A stretch of DNA of 64,000 bases, from NCBI RefSeq assembly GCF_002846575.1, contig NZ_PJND01000007.1:868001-932000 (forward strand). The letters are read 5' to 3'. Shown here piece after piece: positions 1 through 9,336 of this stretch. A program made the position numbers and the translations under genes. The DNA is from Flavobacterium lindanitolerans. GTDB taxonomy: Bacteria; Bacteroidota; Bacteroidia; Flavobacteriales; Flavobacteriaceae. The notes beneath the pieces are model-generated. The model searched no databases, was not told where the DNA came from, and saw only the letters and a list, made by a program, of their open reading frames with translations. Numbering within the stretch: the first letter of the stretch is position 1; each line of letters starts with the position of its first letter.

Positions 1-110
1 TTAGTTGATCCATCCTAAATTTAGATTTTAGATTGCAGATTTTTAGATTGCAGATTTGACCAGAATTACAATCTAAAAATCTAAACCATCCAAATTGTCT
101 AATTATCTAA
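1..110. repeat. Degenerate AT-rich intergenic repeat
   Basis: Imperfect tandem copies of words such as TTTAGATTGCAGATTT and AATCTAAA fill the gap before accC. The same style of word (AAATCTAAAATC) recurs at 43740-43885. No open frame or clear promoter is visible. The preceding gene, presumably accB, lies outside the window. Confidence 0.6.
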
Positions 111-120
111 CCAAAATAAG

Positions 121-1467
121 ATGTTTAAAAAAATATTAATCGCAAACAGGGGAGAAATAGCACTTCGTGTTATTAGAACCTGTAGAGAAATGGGTATCAA
201 AACGGTAGCCGTTTATTCCACAGCAGATGCAGAAAGCCTTCACGTTCGTTTTGCTGATGAAGCTGTTTGTATAGGCCCACCACCAAGTAACCTGTCTTAC
301 TTGAAAATGTCTAATATTATAGCGGCTGCAGAAATTACAAATGCAGATGCTATCCACCCGGGATATGGTTTCCTTTCTGAAAATGCAAAATTTTCAAAAA
401 TCTGTCAGGAGCACGGAATCAAGTTTATTGGTGCTTCTCCTGAAATGATTGAAAAGATGGGAGATAAGGCTACTGCCAAAGCAACGATGAAAGCTGCAGG
501 AGTTCCAACTATTCCTGGCTCTGATGGTTTGCTTGAATCTTATGAGCAGACTAAAAAACTGGCTAAAGAATTTGGCTATCCTGTAATGCTTAAGGCTACT
601 GCCGGAGGTGGAGGAAAAGGAATGAGAGCGGTTTGGAAAGAAGAAGACCTTCTAAAAGCCTGGGAAGGTGCCCGTCAGGAAGCTGCTGCGTCATTTGGAA
701 ATGACGGAATGTATATGGAGAAACTGATTGAAGAGCCTCGCCATATCGAAATTCAGGTTGTGGGTGATGCTTACGGTAAAGCGTGCCACCTTTCTGAAAG
801 AGATTGTTCCGTTCAAAGACGCCACCAAAAATTAACAGAAGAAACGCCTTCTCCGTTCATGACAGATGAACTTCGTCAAAAAATGGGAGAAGCTGCTGTA
901 AAAGCTGCAGAATATATTAAGTATGAAGGTGCCGGAACAGTAGAATTCCTGGTTGACAAACACAGAAATTTCTACTTTATGGAAATGAATACCCGTATTC
1001 AGGTAGAGCACCCAATTACAGAACAGGTTATTGATTATGACTTGATTCGCGAGCAGATTTTGGTTGCTGCCGGTGTGCCAATTTCAGGGAAAAACTACCT
1101 GCCACAGTTGCATGCTATCGAATGCCGAATCAATGCAGAAGATCCATATAACGATTTCAGACCGTCACCAGGAAAAATTACGACATTGCATACGCCAGGA
1201 GGTCATGGAGTTCGTTTGGATACTCACGTTTATTCCGGATATACAATTCCGCCAAACTACGATTCTATGATTGCAAAATTGATTACTACTGCTCAGACAA
1301 GAGAAGAGGCAATCAGTAAAATGAAACGTGCACTTGACGAATTCGTAATCGAAGGAATTAAGACGACAATTCCTTTCCACAGACAGCTAATGGATGATCC
1401 GGCTTATGTAGAAGGAAATTATACAACAAAATTCATGGAAACTTTCAAAATGGAAGAGCCTAAATAA
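121..1467 (+). CDS. accC: Acetyl-CoA carboxylase biotin carboxylase subunit
   Basis: ATP-dependent carboxylation of the biotin carried by AccB, the first half-reaction of malonyl-CoA synthesis for fatty acids; cytosolic. The 448-residue length is normal for AccC. The N-terminal domain opens with [12 protein letters not shown]. The ATP-grasp glycine loop AGGGGKGM lies at about residues 161-168, CSVQRRHQK at 229-237, and the metal/catalytic segment [11 protein letters not shown] follows near residue 290. The ATG is preceded by an A-rich leader typical of the group. In relatives accB usually lies directly upstream; here that is outside the window. A strong hairpin terminator follows the stop. 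Identification is secure. Confidence 0.97.
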   Translation: MFKKILIANRGEIALRVIRTCREMGIKTVAVYSTADAESLHVRFADEAVCIGPPPSNLSYLKMSNIIAAAEITNADAIHPGYGFLSENAKFSKICQEHGIKFIGASPEMIEKMGDKATAKATMKAAGVPTIPGSDGLLESYEQTKKLAKEFGYPVMLKATAGGGGKGMRAVWKEEDLLKAWEGARQEAAASFGNDGMYMEKLIEEPRHIEIQVVGDAYGKACHLSERDCSVQRRHQKLTEETPSPFMTDELRQKMGEAAVKAAEYIKYEGAGTVEFLVDKHRNFYFMEMNTRIQVEHPITEQVIDYDLIREQILVAAGVPISGKNYLPQLHAIECRINAEDPYNDFRPSPGKITTLHTPGGHGVRLDTHVYSGYTIPPNYDSMIAKLITTAQTREEAISKMKRALDEFVIEGIKTTIPFHRQLMDDPAYVEGNYTTKFMETFKMEEPK

Positions 1468-1499
1468 AAAAAATCCCAGCTTTAGCTGGGATTTTTTTT
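1466..1499. terminator. Bidirectional intrinsic terminator
   Basis: Inverted repeat with core ATCCCAGC-TTTA-GCTGGGAT, flanked by A8 on the left and T8 on the right. It ends accC on the plus strand and the CHAT protease gene on the minus strand, overlapping both stop codons. Confidence 0.9.
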
Positions 1500-4041
1500 A
1501 GCTCTTTTTCTGCCTTTGGAGTACAATCAAACAGGAAAGAATAATGAGCGCTCCGCCAAACAAATACCAATAGTTGCAGGAAGTATCTTCTGAAACTTCC
1601 CCGTAAAAAACAAAAGCACTCCAATAATAAGGCGATTTTTTGCCATTAGGGATAGCCTTGTCATTCAGGAATTTCATTTTTGCCTTATGGTTTGCAATTG
1701 GGTAACTATTGCCTTTTTTATAATGGGTATAAAAGTTTTTCATAAGCAGGGAAGTCGTAAAATCATTTACTTTCCATAAAGAAAACAACAGATTTTCAGC
1801 ACCTGCATTCTGGAATCCTCTGGCAATGCTTATTGCGCCTTCTCCTCTGTGTAATTTTCCTATTCCGGTTTCGCATGCGCTTAATACTACCAAATCCGGA
1901 TGGATATCTAACGAATACAAATCGCTGTATACTATGTCCTGATTGTAAAAAGAAATAGTAGCAGGAACGTCGACAGTACCGGACGAAGCATGTGTAGAAA
2001 GATGCAGTATAGGATGTTTTTTGCTTTCTTTTATAAAATGGGCGTAGGTTGCCTCCGATTTTTCAAGATAAGCTCCGGGAAACAGTTCTTTAATTGCTTT
2101 CATTTCCTCTAAAGAAAAAACCAGGCTTCTGCTACTGTTTTCAAAAACCGGGAAAACTCCTAAAACAGAGGCTTCTTTTATATGGTGGTTTTCATGATTT
2201 AAATAAAAATCGGCGGAAGTTTCGTAACTTATGATTTCGTCTTTCATAAGATATGGGAGCTTTGAAAAGTCTGTGCTTTGCGAAGCTTTTGTCAGCAGAG
2301 ATTCAAAAGACACAAAACACAGGAGGCCATCCGGAATTATGAGGTGTTTCCCGGTTTTTATTTTTTCGAGAGCAAGAAGTTTATATAGAGCAAAACTTTG
2401 TTTTTGGTAGCCGGAAACATGGTCTGAAATGGCAGAGGCTTCAGTGAAATAATCCAGATAATCTGTAATCGTTTTTTTGTTTTTTGGGGAATTCGGGAAA
2501 GACTTCAGCCGTATTCCGTTGGATGCAATGTCAAAAATATAAATAGTGTCTTTTCCGTAAAAGTAGGAGGTAAGCGTGATATCATCGTTTTTAAGCTTGA
2601 CATACAGCCTGTCCATATCAAATTCTGAAGTCAGTTCCATTCCGTTTTTCCCAAAAGTTTTTTTCAGTTCGGCTATCTTTTCATTTTGGAGTGACAATGT
2701 ATTGTTTATGACTTCCAAGTTGGCATTTTCACCCTTTTCCTGCTCTTTGGTGATAATGGCAGACAGTTCGTGAATTTTATATAAAATTTCCTTTTGTTTT
2801 TTACTGCCTGATTTTTTTGTTAGCGCAATATAGTTTTTTAAGGCCTTTGATTTGGTTGTTTCCTGTAGTTTAAAGGCCTGCTCTAAATATTGCCTGTCGT
2901 TCGTTTTATGGAAAAGCTGTTCGTAGATTCCGATTGCTTTTTCGACACGATTCCTGATATTCGAAGTATGGAGTAATGATGTTTCTTCATAAAAAAACAC
3001 GGTGGAAAATCGTGAATCAATGGCAAAAGTAAGTTGGTAGCAGTCAATGGCTTTGAAATAGTTTTTTTGTTCGGTATAGGTCTGCGCCAATACTTCCAAT
3101 GCGTCAATCAAAAGAGTTTCAGGGTAGAGGTTTTTCTCTTTTGGAAGTATATTTTTAGAGTTATAGCCGGGAATGAGTTCTTTAAAAATGGCACGGACTG
3201 CATTCTGGCTTGCCATTATTTTCTTTTGGTCCAGAAATAATTTTGCTTCTTCGAGATAAACCTGCGAAATATCACGCCTTGAAGTGCCAATCAGGCTGGA
3301 TTTTGCTTTTTTGATATATTCTTCTGCCTTTGGGTAATTCCTTTGCTTTCTGTAAACCAGGGCCAGATTTTTATATACGACAAAATCAGGCAGTATGCTT
3401 TCGGCTTTTTCTAATGCTTTTTTTGAATTTTCGTATTCTCCCAATAAAAGATAGTTTTCACCTAAAAGCGAAAGTAGTAAGGATTTCTTTTCGGGAGATA
3501 GCTTGTCAACAGGCTGGCTTTCCAGTAAATCAATTGCTTCCTCGCTTTTTCCTATGCTTTTGTATACGGCAGCCAGATTAATAACAGCGCTGGTTTTTTG
3601 TTCTGTGCTGTTTTTTTTTATAGCAAGAAAAAGATACTGTTTGATAGTGTTTTCTGCACTGGTATAATCGCCTGTTAAGGTATAGAGGTTCCCTAATGGT
3701 TTGAGACAATACTCAACAATATCATAGTTGGTGAGCTGATGGCTTTGAAATAAGGATAATGCTTTTTCGTAAGAACGTATGGCATCAAAATACAAACCAA
3801 ATTGTTTCTCATAAAAAGCCTTATTGCAGTCCAGAATTACGATAGCCAATATTTCGTTTTTTGTTTTGGGTTCTGGGTTGTCCCAAAATTGCCTTTCGGT
3901 AATTTCAAGATTTTTTATTCCGGTTACTGTAGGATTGGCTATGAATTGGTCTAAAGCTGCATACAACTTTTCTTCCCTTGTTGCATTTTTTTGCGCAAAG
4001 GCCCATTGGGTAAACAATAAGAAGACTAAGAATTGTTTCAT
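1498..4041 (-). CDS. TPR-repeat CHAT-domain (caspase-like) protease, membrane anchored
   Basis: A predicted 847-residue exported protein. Residues 1-17 form a signal peptide (MKQFLVFLLFTQWAFAQ). A long TPR region follows, with repeats such as AAVYKSIGKSEEAIDLLE and ALVYRKQRNYPKAEEYIKKA, then a C-terminal CHAT domain. The presumed catalytic dyad is His684 in HLSTHA and Cys723 in LSACETG. A single membrane span (about 824-842) and a basic tail end the protein, so the protease probably faces the periplasm. CHAT is a clan CD caspase/separase-like family; the substrate here is unknown. The ATG at 4041 is chosen because the signal peptide begins there and because it shares one base with the stop of the PKD gene upstream (TGATG), which suggests translational coupling. 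The first frame extension, back to 4071, would spoil the signal peptide. Confidence 0.85.
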   Translation of the reverse strand: MKQFLVFLLFTQWAFAQKNATREEKLYAALDQFIANPTVTGIKNLEITERQFWDNPEPKTKNEILAIVILDCNKAFYEKQFGLYFDAIRSYEKALSLFQSHQLTNYDIVEYCLKPLGNLYTLTGDYTSAENTIKQYLFLAIKKNSTEQKTSAVINLAAVYKSIGKSEEAIDLLESQPVDKLSPEKKSLLLSLLGENYLLLGEYENSKKALEKAESILPDFVVYKNLALVYRKQRNYPKAEEYIKKAKSSLIGTSRRDISQVYLEEAKLFLDQKKIMASQNAVRAIFKELIPGYNSKNILPKEKNLYPETLLIDALEVLAQTYTEQKNYFKAIDCYQLTFAIDSRFSTVFFYEETSLLHTSNIRNRVEKAIGIYEQLFHKTNDRQYLEQAFKLQETTKSKALKNYIALTKKSGSKKQKEILYKIHELSAIITKEQEKGENANLEVINNTLSLQNEKIAELKKTFGKNGMELTSEFDMDRLYVKLKNDDITLTSYFYGKDTIYIFDIASNGIRLKSFPNSPKNKKTITDYLDYFTEASAISDHVSGYQKQSFALYKLLALEKIKTGKHLIIPDGLLCFVSFESLLTKASQSTDFSKLPYLMKDEIISYETSADFYLNHENHHIKEASVLGVFPVFENSSRSLVFSLEEMKAIKELFPGAYLEKSEATYAHFIKESKKHPILHLSTHASSGTVDVPATISFYNQDIVYSDLYSLDIHPDLVVLSACETGIGKLHRGEGAISIARGFQNAGAENLLFSLWKVNDFTTSLLMKNFYTHYKKGNSYPIANHKAKMKFLNDKAIPNGKKSPYYWSAFVFYGEVSEDTSCNYWYLFGGALIILSCLIVLQRQKKS

Positions 4042-6047
4042 CAGAATTTCCAGATTGCATAAAATTGCCAATGGCTGAAATCGTTTTCAAAACTCCACAA
4101 ATAACGCGCTCCAAGGCTTGGGCCTATACGGGAAAATCCAAATGTGACATCTGCAAAAACATTGCTTTGCATTTTTTCAAATGCCTTTGTTTTGGTCTTT
4201 TCTGTTTTGGTGTCTCTGGCCACTTCCTCTCCGCGTCTTGGACCATCAGGATTATTGAATAGTGGCTGAAAATATCGGGTTATACTGTTGTTTTCCATAG
4301 TTTCATCCAATGCGACCGAGAACTGAGGACCCAATCCAAACCCTATATAGTTATTAAGATTATAGCGTAAGGAAACAGGAACGACTTCGGCTAAATTCCG
4401 GACTGTTTTCTGGCTGTTTTCTTTTTGTACATAGGCAACGTCGAGAACCGTTCCGTTAGATAAGACCAGAGGCGGTGAAATTTGTGTCAACACCGGGTCA
4501 CTCGCAGAAGAGGAACTGCTTTCCATATAATTGTAATACAATTCGGCCTGCAAATACCAACGATAGGATTTATATGGGGAAATAGTAGCGCCCAGAAAAT
4601 AGCTTTTCGGATTTTCCTGGTCCGGGAAATAATTATATCCTGTGCGAACGCCAATAGAAATTCCCGGACTGAAACGTGTCACCGCATAATTGGTAATAAT
4701 AGGTTCGTTCTTATCGAAAATAATAGCAGTACGGCTTTTGGTCTTAACTTTATGGAAATCTTTGCCAAATTTTAAACTGTATTTTACGAATCCTTTGGTA
4801 CTGTCCTTTTCCATTACATTTTTTTGGTTGCTTCCGGGCAGATAGATATTCTTAAATGTAAAATGGATTTGGTTTTTTAAGACAATCGTGTCAAGACAGC
4901 TGTAATTTACTTCTTCATTTTTGGGACAGATTTCGCATTTCGGATACATGTCTACAATCTTTAAGGTCGATTTGTCAAAAATATCCGGAACATCCGTTTC
5001 CAGCTTTATCTTTCGTGCCGGACCTTCACCATCATTCTGAAAGCGGGTTTTGAAATTCAGGGTTTTAAAACGGACAAGCCTGTAATTCATGAAAAAACCA
5101 TTGGATGACATCTTGTTGGGGTCGTGAGAAGTCACAATTTCCATTTCAAGATTTTTTACCTTGTGGTTTTTATAATTCCTGTCCGGTACAAAAACGCCGC
5201 GGATTGTGAGGGTTGCACTGGTGTCCTTAATCATTTCGGGTGTAGTCCTGAAAGTGAAGAACAGATTTCGGGTTTGTTTTGGAGCAAGGCTGTCAAATTC
5301 AAAAACCTTTGAATTGCGATAGAGTGCTTTTGACTGTTCCAGCGTTTCTTCCAGATTTTCCAAATCTTCTATGTTTTTTGGATTCCTGATAAAGGCATTT
5401 GCATTACTCGCCAGATAGGTTTCGTGTTTGTCATAGTCGTCAACAAAAGCATAATTTTCTTCCAGCTTTTCTTTTTCATTTTCGTATGCCCGGGCTTCCG
5501 GTATTCCAAAATTATCGTCTTTGAACTGTTTGTCGTTATAAAAAAGATAGAGTTTCCCGTTAGTAGAATAATCTTTTAGGTTTTGGTAGCTCATCACCAC
5601 AATAATTTCTTCGTCGGGTACGGGTTCCCGGTTTTTTTGCAACAGGAAGCCGTCATGTTGCTCAATAGAAGCAATGTCCTGATAGTCTGTTTCCGATAGT
5701 TCTGTTACAGCTACTGTTTTGGGGCGTGTGGCAGGTGGCTTTCCGTTGTCGTAATTGTTGGTCACGGCAAGCCGTACGGTTTTGTCACCTTTCTTTTTGT
5801 AGGTATGTTTTGGTTCTTTTTCCCTGCTGTAATGTCCGTCGCCCAATTCCCAAAAATAAGTGTAATTGGCAGGCGGTGCTCCTGCAATCTGTATTAAAGG
5901 TGGAGTTTCAGGTTTGAAAGATACCTTGTTTCCCTTTTGATCAAAACCAATTATGGCTTTTCGGGTTATAGTGTCCTTTGGTTTGGTTTGCGAAAAGCAA
6001 AAAGAAATTCCCAAGAATAAAGCGGCTATGAGGATTAATTTCTTCAT
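4041..6047 (-). CDS. Secreted PKD-domain protein with predicted C-terminal beta-barrel
   Basis: About 668 residues. A signal peptide (1-20, MKKLILIAALFLG...) is followed by a PKD fold at about 48-115 containing FWELGDGHYSREKEPKHTY. The middle region has the segment VTSHDPNKMSSNG, which resembles a conserved domain found in many Bacteroidota secreted proteins. The last 200 residues alternate aromatic and polar residues (SYFLGATISPYKSYRWYLQA) like an outer-membrane barrel. That barrel reading is inference. The ATG at 6047 is preferred to an upstream TTG. The gene is translationally coupled to the CHAT protease, so the two products probably act together at the envelope, perhaps with this protein as outer-membrane partner or substrate. 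No function is known to me. Confidence 0.7.
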   Translation of the reverse strand: MKKLILIAALFLGISFCFSQTKPKDTITRKAIIGFDQKGNKVSFKPETPPLIQIAGAPPANYTYFWELGDGHYSREKEPKHTYKKKGDKTVRLAVTNNYDNGKPPATRPKTVAVTELSETDYQDIASIEQHDGFLLQKNREPVPDEEIIVVMSYQNLKDYSTNGKLYLFYNDKQFKDDNFGIPEARAYENEKEKLEENYAFVDDYDKHETYLASNANAFIRNPKNIEDLENLEETLEQSKALYRNSKVFEFDSLAPKQTRNLFFTFRTTPEMIKDTSATLTIRGVFVPDRNYKNHKVKNLEMEIVTSHDPNKMSSNGFFMNYRLVRFKTLNFKTRFQNDGEGPARKIKLETDVPDIFDKSTLKIVDMYPKCEICPKNEEVNYSCLDTIVLKNQIHFTFKNIYLPGSNQKNVMEKDSTKGFVKYSLKFGKDFHKVKTKSRTAIIFDKNEPIITNYAVTRFSPGISIGVRTGYNYFPDQENPKSYFLGATISPYKSYRWYLQAELYYNYMESSSSSASDPVLTQISPPLVLSNGTVLDVAYVQKENSQKTVRNLAEVVPVSLRYNLNNYIGFGLGPQFSVALDETMENNSITRYFQPLFNNPDGPRRGEEVARDTKTEKTKTKAFEKMQSNVFADVTFGFSRIGPSLGARYLWSFENDFSHWQFYAIWKF

Positions 6048-6076
6048 AATCAAAGGTGTTTTGTTACTATAAATGT

Positions 6077-6108
6077 AAAAAAAAGTGATGAGTTGACATC
6101 ACTTTTGT
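6077..6108 (-). terminator. Intrinsic terminator after the first lipoprotein gene
   Basis: Perfect 10-bp stem (AAAAGTGATG / CATCACTTTT) with a 6-base loop. On the minus strand it ends in T8. It separates the lipoprotein transcript (6130-7098) from the PKD-CHAT pair. Confidence 0.85.
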
Positions 6109-6129
6109 TAAAATTATATTAATCGTTTC

Positions 6130-7098
6130 TTAAGGCAGCGCGTTGATGGCTGCTATTAATTGCGCTTCTGTTCCCAGAGTTGTCTGTGCCAGGGTAAAAA
6201 CGTGTACATCGTTGGCGGCAATTGTTGCCGGTTTGATTGCATAACGCCATTGTCCGTTATCTTCTGTGACAAAAATGATATGGCACTGTAATCCGATAGG
6301 AATCTGTCCGTAATGCTCTGAAAATTGATTTGTTACGGGATTATAAGTGTCAAGTTTTGCCAAAGAACTTCCTTCGCCGTCATAGTGAAGATAAATAGCG
6401 CTGTTTTCGAAATTATATCCTTCAGGTGCTTCAGCCAATATGGTAGTTTTTGGTCTTGGGTCATTATAGAAACGGTCAACGTTTGTCCAGCCGAAGCTGC
6501 TAAAATAAGCGTAGTAGTTTGCGCCTTCTACAAAAACGCCGTTTTGTCCGTTGGCACCACGGTCTTGTTGATCCCATTCAAGATTGCCGTCTTCATCAAA
6601 TGTACCGTCCCATAAAGACATTCCTGAATCAGGACCTCCGGTAAGGTTGGTAGGAATGATTACCTGCATTGGACAGGAAATCTGAAGTTGCTGACCATTT
6701 TTTGTGGCATTGATAAAAAATTCTCCCCCTGAAATTAACAATGCCATATCGCCGTTTGACATTCTTCCCATGGTTGTCTTGTCAGTGGCAAGCATAGTGC
6801 CGGGGTCAAATACTTCAGAATACTTAACTACTACTTCTCCACTTACCGGATTCCCGTTTTGTGTCAGGCAGTTTCCGTTTATTGTGAATTGGACACCTTT
6901 TGCGCTCGTGAAAGTCGTTACTCCGTCTTCTGCGTTAAAAGTAAAGGTTTGTACACCTAAAGCGTCTTGTCTTAAAGCTGCAAATGCAGAGGCTGATGGT
7001 ACATAATCTGGCGAATCGCCATCGTCATTTTTACTACAGCCGGCTACCAGGATTCCTAATAGCAGGAATTGTCCGATTTTTTTAAAACTTGTTTTCAT
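6130..7098 (-). CDS. Surface-type lipoprotein, paralogue of 7834-8799
   Basis: 322 residues beginning MKTSFKKIGQFLLLGILVAGC, with the lipid-anchored Cys at position 21 followed by SKNDDGDS, the acidic/Asn stretch linked to surface display in Flavobacteria. The body shares long similarity with the product at 7834-8799: a start such as FTINGNCLTQNGNPVSGEV versus IQFNAGAITLNSTPVAGPV, then GGEFFINATKNGQQL versus GGEIYVNAKQNGQQL, and a shared GWTNVD(R/K)FY segment. The ATG at 7098 is chosen for the lipobox and the common leader TAGAAATC/CAGAAATC-ATG. It is preceded by the GGGTAACA-N14-TTGATA element at 7135-7162. Function unknown. Confidence 0.8.
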   Translation of the reverse strand: MKTSFKKIGQFLLLGILVAGCSKNDDGDSPDYVPSASAFAALRQDALGVQTFTFNAEDGVTTFTSAKGVQFTINGNCLTQNGNPVSGEVVVKYSEVFDPGTMLATDKTTMGRMSNGDMALLISGGEFFINATKNGQQLQISCPMQVIIPTNLTGGPDSGMSLWDGTFDEDGNLEWDQQDRGANGQNGVFVEGANYYAYFSSFGWTNVDRFYNDPRPKTTILAEAPEGYNFENSAIYLHYDGEGSSLAKLDTYNPVTNQFSEHYGQIPIGLQCHIIFVTEDNGQWRYAIKPATIAANDVHVFTLAQTTLGTEAQLIAAINALP

Positions 7099-7134
7099 GA
7101 TTTCTGGTTTTTTGTGATTAATTATATATACATA

Positions 7135-7162
7135 TATCAATTGGGTCTGTAAAATGTTACCC
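7135..7162 (-). promoter_or_regulatory. Candidate ECF-sigma promoter, copy 1
   Basis: On the minus strand GGGTAACA (7155-7162), a 14-base spacer and TTGATA (7135-7140), 36 bases before the ATG at 7098. It matches copies 2 and 3 in both boxes and spacing. It starts only a few bases after the stop of the upstream lipoprotein gene. Confidence 0.65.
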
Positions 7163-7166
7163 CTGG

Positions 7167-7772
7167 TTATTGAAAAACAATGTCGATGTAAGGAATTCCG
7201 AAATCCGGTACCGGGCCTCCTGTTCCATAAAAGTCAGAAGCGGTAATTGTCATCAGTGTATTTGATACAGGATACGGGCTAGGTCCGTTAAATCGCAGTA
7301 ATCTTCCAACGGTGTTTCCAATGTTTCCTAAATAATTTGTGACTGTTCTCTTTAGCGTGTAAGAAGTTCCGGCTGTTAAGGCAGTAGGTGTTATTGAAAC
7401 ATAGTCTGTAAGAGCAGAATCAAAAACGTGGTTTCCGCTATAGACAACGGTATTGGTACTATTGTCTACAATTTCAATCAGATAGGGAATATTGGCAGTA
7501 TAAAGATTCGCATTTCCCTGATAGCCTATGGAGCATACTGTTTTATTCGCGCTCAACACGAAAGTATATTCGTGAGTCTGCAAATCCATTGTCGTGACAT
7601 CAGTAAAAGAAGGGTCGCTTGCCAGGGTTGTGGTATATAGCTGACTGAATTCGGAATTGGCCGTGTTGCAACCGGCAGGCACTGGCTGATTTTGATTATC
7701 ATCATTATTGCAGCTTATGGTTGCAAAGAGGCCTAAGAATACTAATCCGATTTTTGTAAAACTTGTTTTCAT
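7167..7772 (-). CDS. Small lipoprotein of unknown function
   Basis: 201 residues. The N-terminus MKTSFTKIGLVFLGLFATISC is nearly the same as in the neighbouring lipoproteins, with the lipid Cys again at residue 21 followed by NNDDNQNQ. The mature part is unlike the two neighbours: Thr/Ser/Asn-rich beta-type sequence with paired segments (VCSIGYQGN, GTSYTLKRTVTNYLGNIG) and a C-terminus PDFGIPYIDIVFQ, possibly an immunoglobulin-like or jelly-roll fold. Its own GGGTAACA-N14-TTGATA element lies upstream at 7803-7830, so it probably has a separate transcription start under the same control as its neighbours. No family recognised. Confidence 0.75.
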   Translation of the reverse strand: MKTSFTKIGLVFLGLFATISCNNDDNQNQPVPAGCNTANSEFSQLYTTTLASDPSFTDVTTMDLQTHEYTFVLSANKTVCSIGYQGNANLYTANIPYLIEIVDNSTNTVVYSGNHVFDSALTDYVSITPTALTAGTSYTLKRTVTNYLGNIGNTVGRLLRFNGPSPYPVSNTLMTITASDFYGTGGPVPDFGIPYIDIVFQ

Positions 7773-7802
7773 GATTTCTATTTTTTGTGTTAACTGTTCT
7801 TA

Positions 7803-7830
7803 TATCAATTGTGTCTTGAAATTGTTACCC
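7803..7830 (-). promoter_or_regulatory. Candidate ECF-sigma promoter, copy 2
   Basis: Minus-strand GGGTAACA (7823-7830), 14-base spacer, TTGATA (7803-7808), 30 bases before the ATG at 7772. Like copy 1 it starts three bases past the stop of the upstream lipoprotein gene, as if promoter and gene had been duplicated together. Confidence 0.65.
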
Positions 7831-7833
7831 ATC

Positions 7834-8799
7834 TTATGGAAGGTTATTGATAATCTGTACAAGATTGGCTTCACTGGCCGTATTGAGTTCGCCGGCAGAA
7901 AAAGTATAAGTGCCATTTTCCTGTATAGTAACCGGTTTTATTCCGTATTTCCACATTCCGTTTTCTTCAGAAATAAATATGATATGACATTCCAGTCCGA
8001 TTGGGAAAGCCGGATAGCTGTTGAATGTAAATGTTTGCGTTAAAGGGTCTCCAAATAAATTAACCAGGGAGTTGTCGTCTCCGTCAAGCGAAAGAAAAAC
8101 TTCGCTGTTTGCATTGGTGTAACCGGCAGGAGGAATGACGTTAATAGTAGTTTTTGGATTCGGATGGGTGTAAAATTTATCTACATTGGTCCATCCAAAA
8201 TTGGCAGAAAAAGTAGTGTAGGCTGGCGCAGCACTATTTCCAAATCCTAAATCCCATTGGTTTTGCTGTACCCAGACCAGATTTCCATCAGGTAAAAACT
8301 CTCCGGTAAAAACATCCATATCGGTGTCAAGTCCTCCGGTCAATGCTGCGGGAATTTGTATCACATAACCCGATGTTGCCAATTGCTGGCCGTTTTGTTT
8401 TGCATTGACATAAATTTCCCCGCCAGAAGTCAATATTTCGAAATTATTGCCCGGAAGTTTGGCTACAGTGGGTTTGTTGGTTACCAGCATGTCACCCCGT
8501 TGGTAAATTTCTATGACCTCTACCGTAACAGGGCCTGCAACCGGAGTAGAATTAAGCGTGATAGCTCCTGCGTTAAACTGGATTATGGCTCCTTGTGTTG
8601 TAGTAAGATAATTGGTAGTTGACGCATCGATTGTAAAAACCTGTTTTCTTGAATTAATAGCCTCAGAGAATAAAGCATTCAATTCGTTGCTTGTAGGGAA
8701 TGGATTCAGGTTTTGGTTGTTGTCGTCGTTCGTGTCACAGCTCAATAGTGAAAAAGAGGCGATAGACAGGATTCCTATTTTTTTAAAGAATGATTTCAT
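7834..8799 (-). CDS. Surface-type lipoprotein, paralogue of 6130-7098
   Basis: 321 residues. MKSFFKKIGILSIASFSLLSC is a lipoprotein signal with the Cys at residue 21, followed by DTNDDNNQN. It is homologous over its length to the product at 6130-7098; shared segments include GGEIYVNAKQNGQQL, the GLDTDMDVFTGEFLPDGNLVW region and FGWTNVDKFY. The ATG at 8799 is chosen for the lipobox; the frame stays open further upstream but runs into the preceding gene. No GGGTAACA box lies in the 52-base gap to the secreted-protein gene upstream, so the two are probably co-transcribed from the promoter at 9337-9364. Function unknown. Confidence 0.8.
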   Translation of the reverse strand: MKSFFKKIGILSIASFSLLSCDTNDDNNQNLNPFPTSNELNALFSEAINSRKQVFTIDASTTNYLTTTQGAIIQFNAGAITLNSTPVAGPVTVEVIEIYQRGDMLVTNKPTVAKLPGNNFEILTSGGEIYVNAKQNGQQLATSGYVIQIPAALTGGLDTDMDVFTGEFLPDGNLVWVQQNQWDLGFGNSAAPAYTTFSANFGWTNVDKFYTHPNPKTTINVIPPAGYTNANSEVFLSLDGDDNSLVNLFGDPLTQTFTFNSYPAFPIGLECHIIFISEENGMWKYGIKPVTIQENGTYTFSAGELNTASEANLVQIINNLP

Positions 8800-8851
8800 A
8801 ATTTCTACTGTTTTTAATTGGATTAATTGTTCGCTAGTTTTTTTGACGGGC

Positions 8852-9292
8852 TTACCTCTCAAATTCTGCACTTCGTATGATTTTATAAGTAAGGATATCG
8901 TTTGTGCTGATTAACTGAATCATTTTCAAGGCATGGTTTTCAGAACCTGAAAATCCTTTGGCAGTACCGTTTACGGTTTCTACTTCCCAGAAATACAAGC
9001 GTAGCATAGGATTAGAGGCTTCGTCTGCTAATTGGTAATAGCTTTCTATTTTTTTATCAAGAATAATTTCGCCGGCAGCTGCCATGGCAATCCTGCTTTC
9101 TGCTTTTTCTAATGACCGTGCGGTACCGGAATAGCTTCCCTGGTCAGTTTTTACGCTCCAGTCATATACGATTATGATTTTGTCTGCTGTGATTTCTGTA
9201 GTGTTTTCATTATTTACGGCAGTTCTTTTTTCTGTAGCATTTGCGCTTATCGACAATGCTATCATTACTAATGTTAAAATGGACTTTTTCAT
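8852..9292 (-). CDS. Small secreted protein of unknown function
   Basis: 146 residues with a clear signal peptide (MKKSILTLVMIALSISANA, cleavage after ANA). The mature part is short and mixed, with the segments IIIVYDWSVKTDQGSYSGTA and YFWEVETVNGTAKGFSGS, which look like an internal repeat (about residues 40-60 and 105-125). No lipobox. It is the first gene downstream of the candidate ECF promoter at 9337-9364 and diverges from the sigma factor gene. No family recognised. Confidence 0.7.
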   Translation of the reverse strand: MKKSILTLVMIALSISANATEKRTAVNNENTTEITADKIIIVYDWSVKTDQGSYSGTARSLEKAESRIAMAAAGEIILDKKIESYYQLADEASNPMLRLYFWEVETVNGTAKGFSGSENHALKMIQLISTNDILTYKIIRSAEFER

Positions 9293-9336
9293 GATTTCTA
9301 AATTTTTTAGTGTTATTGTCTTTGTTTCTGTCAGTA

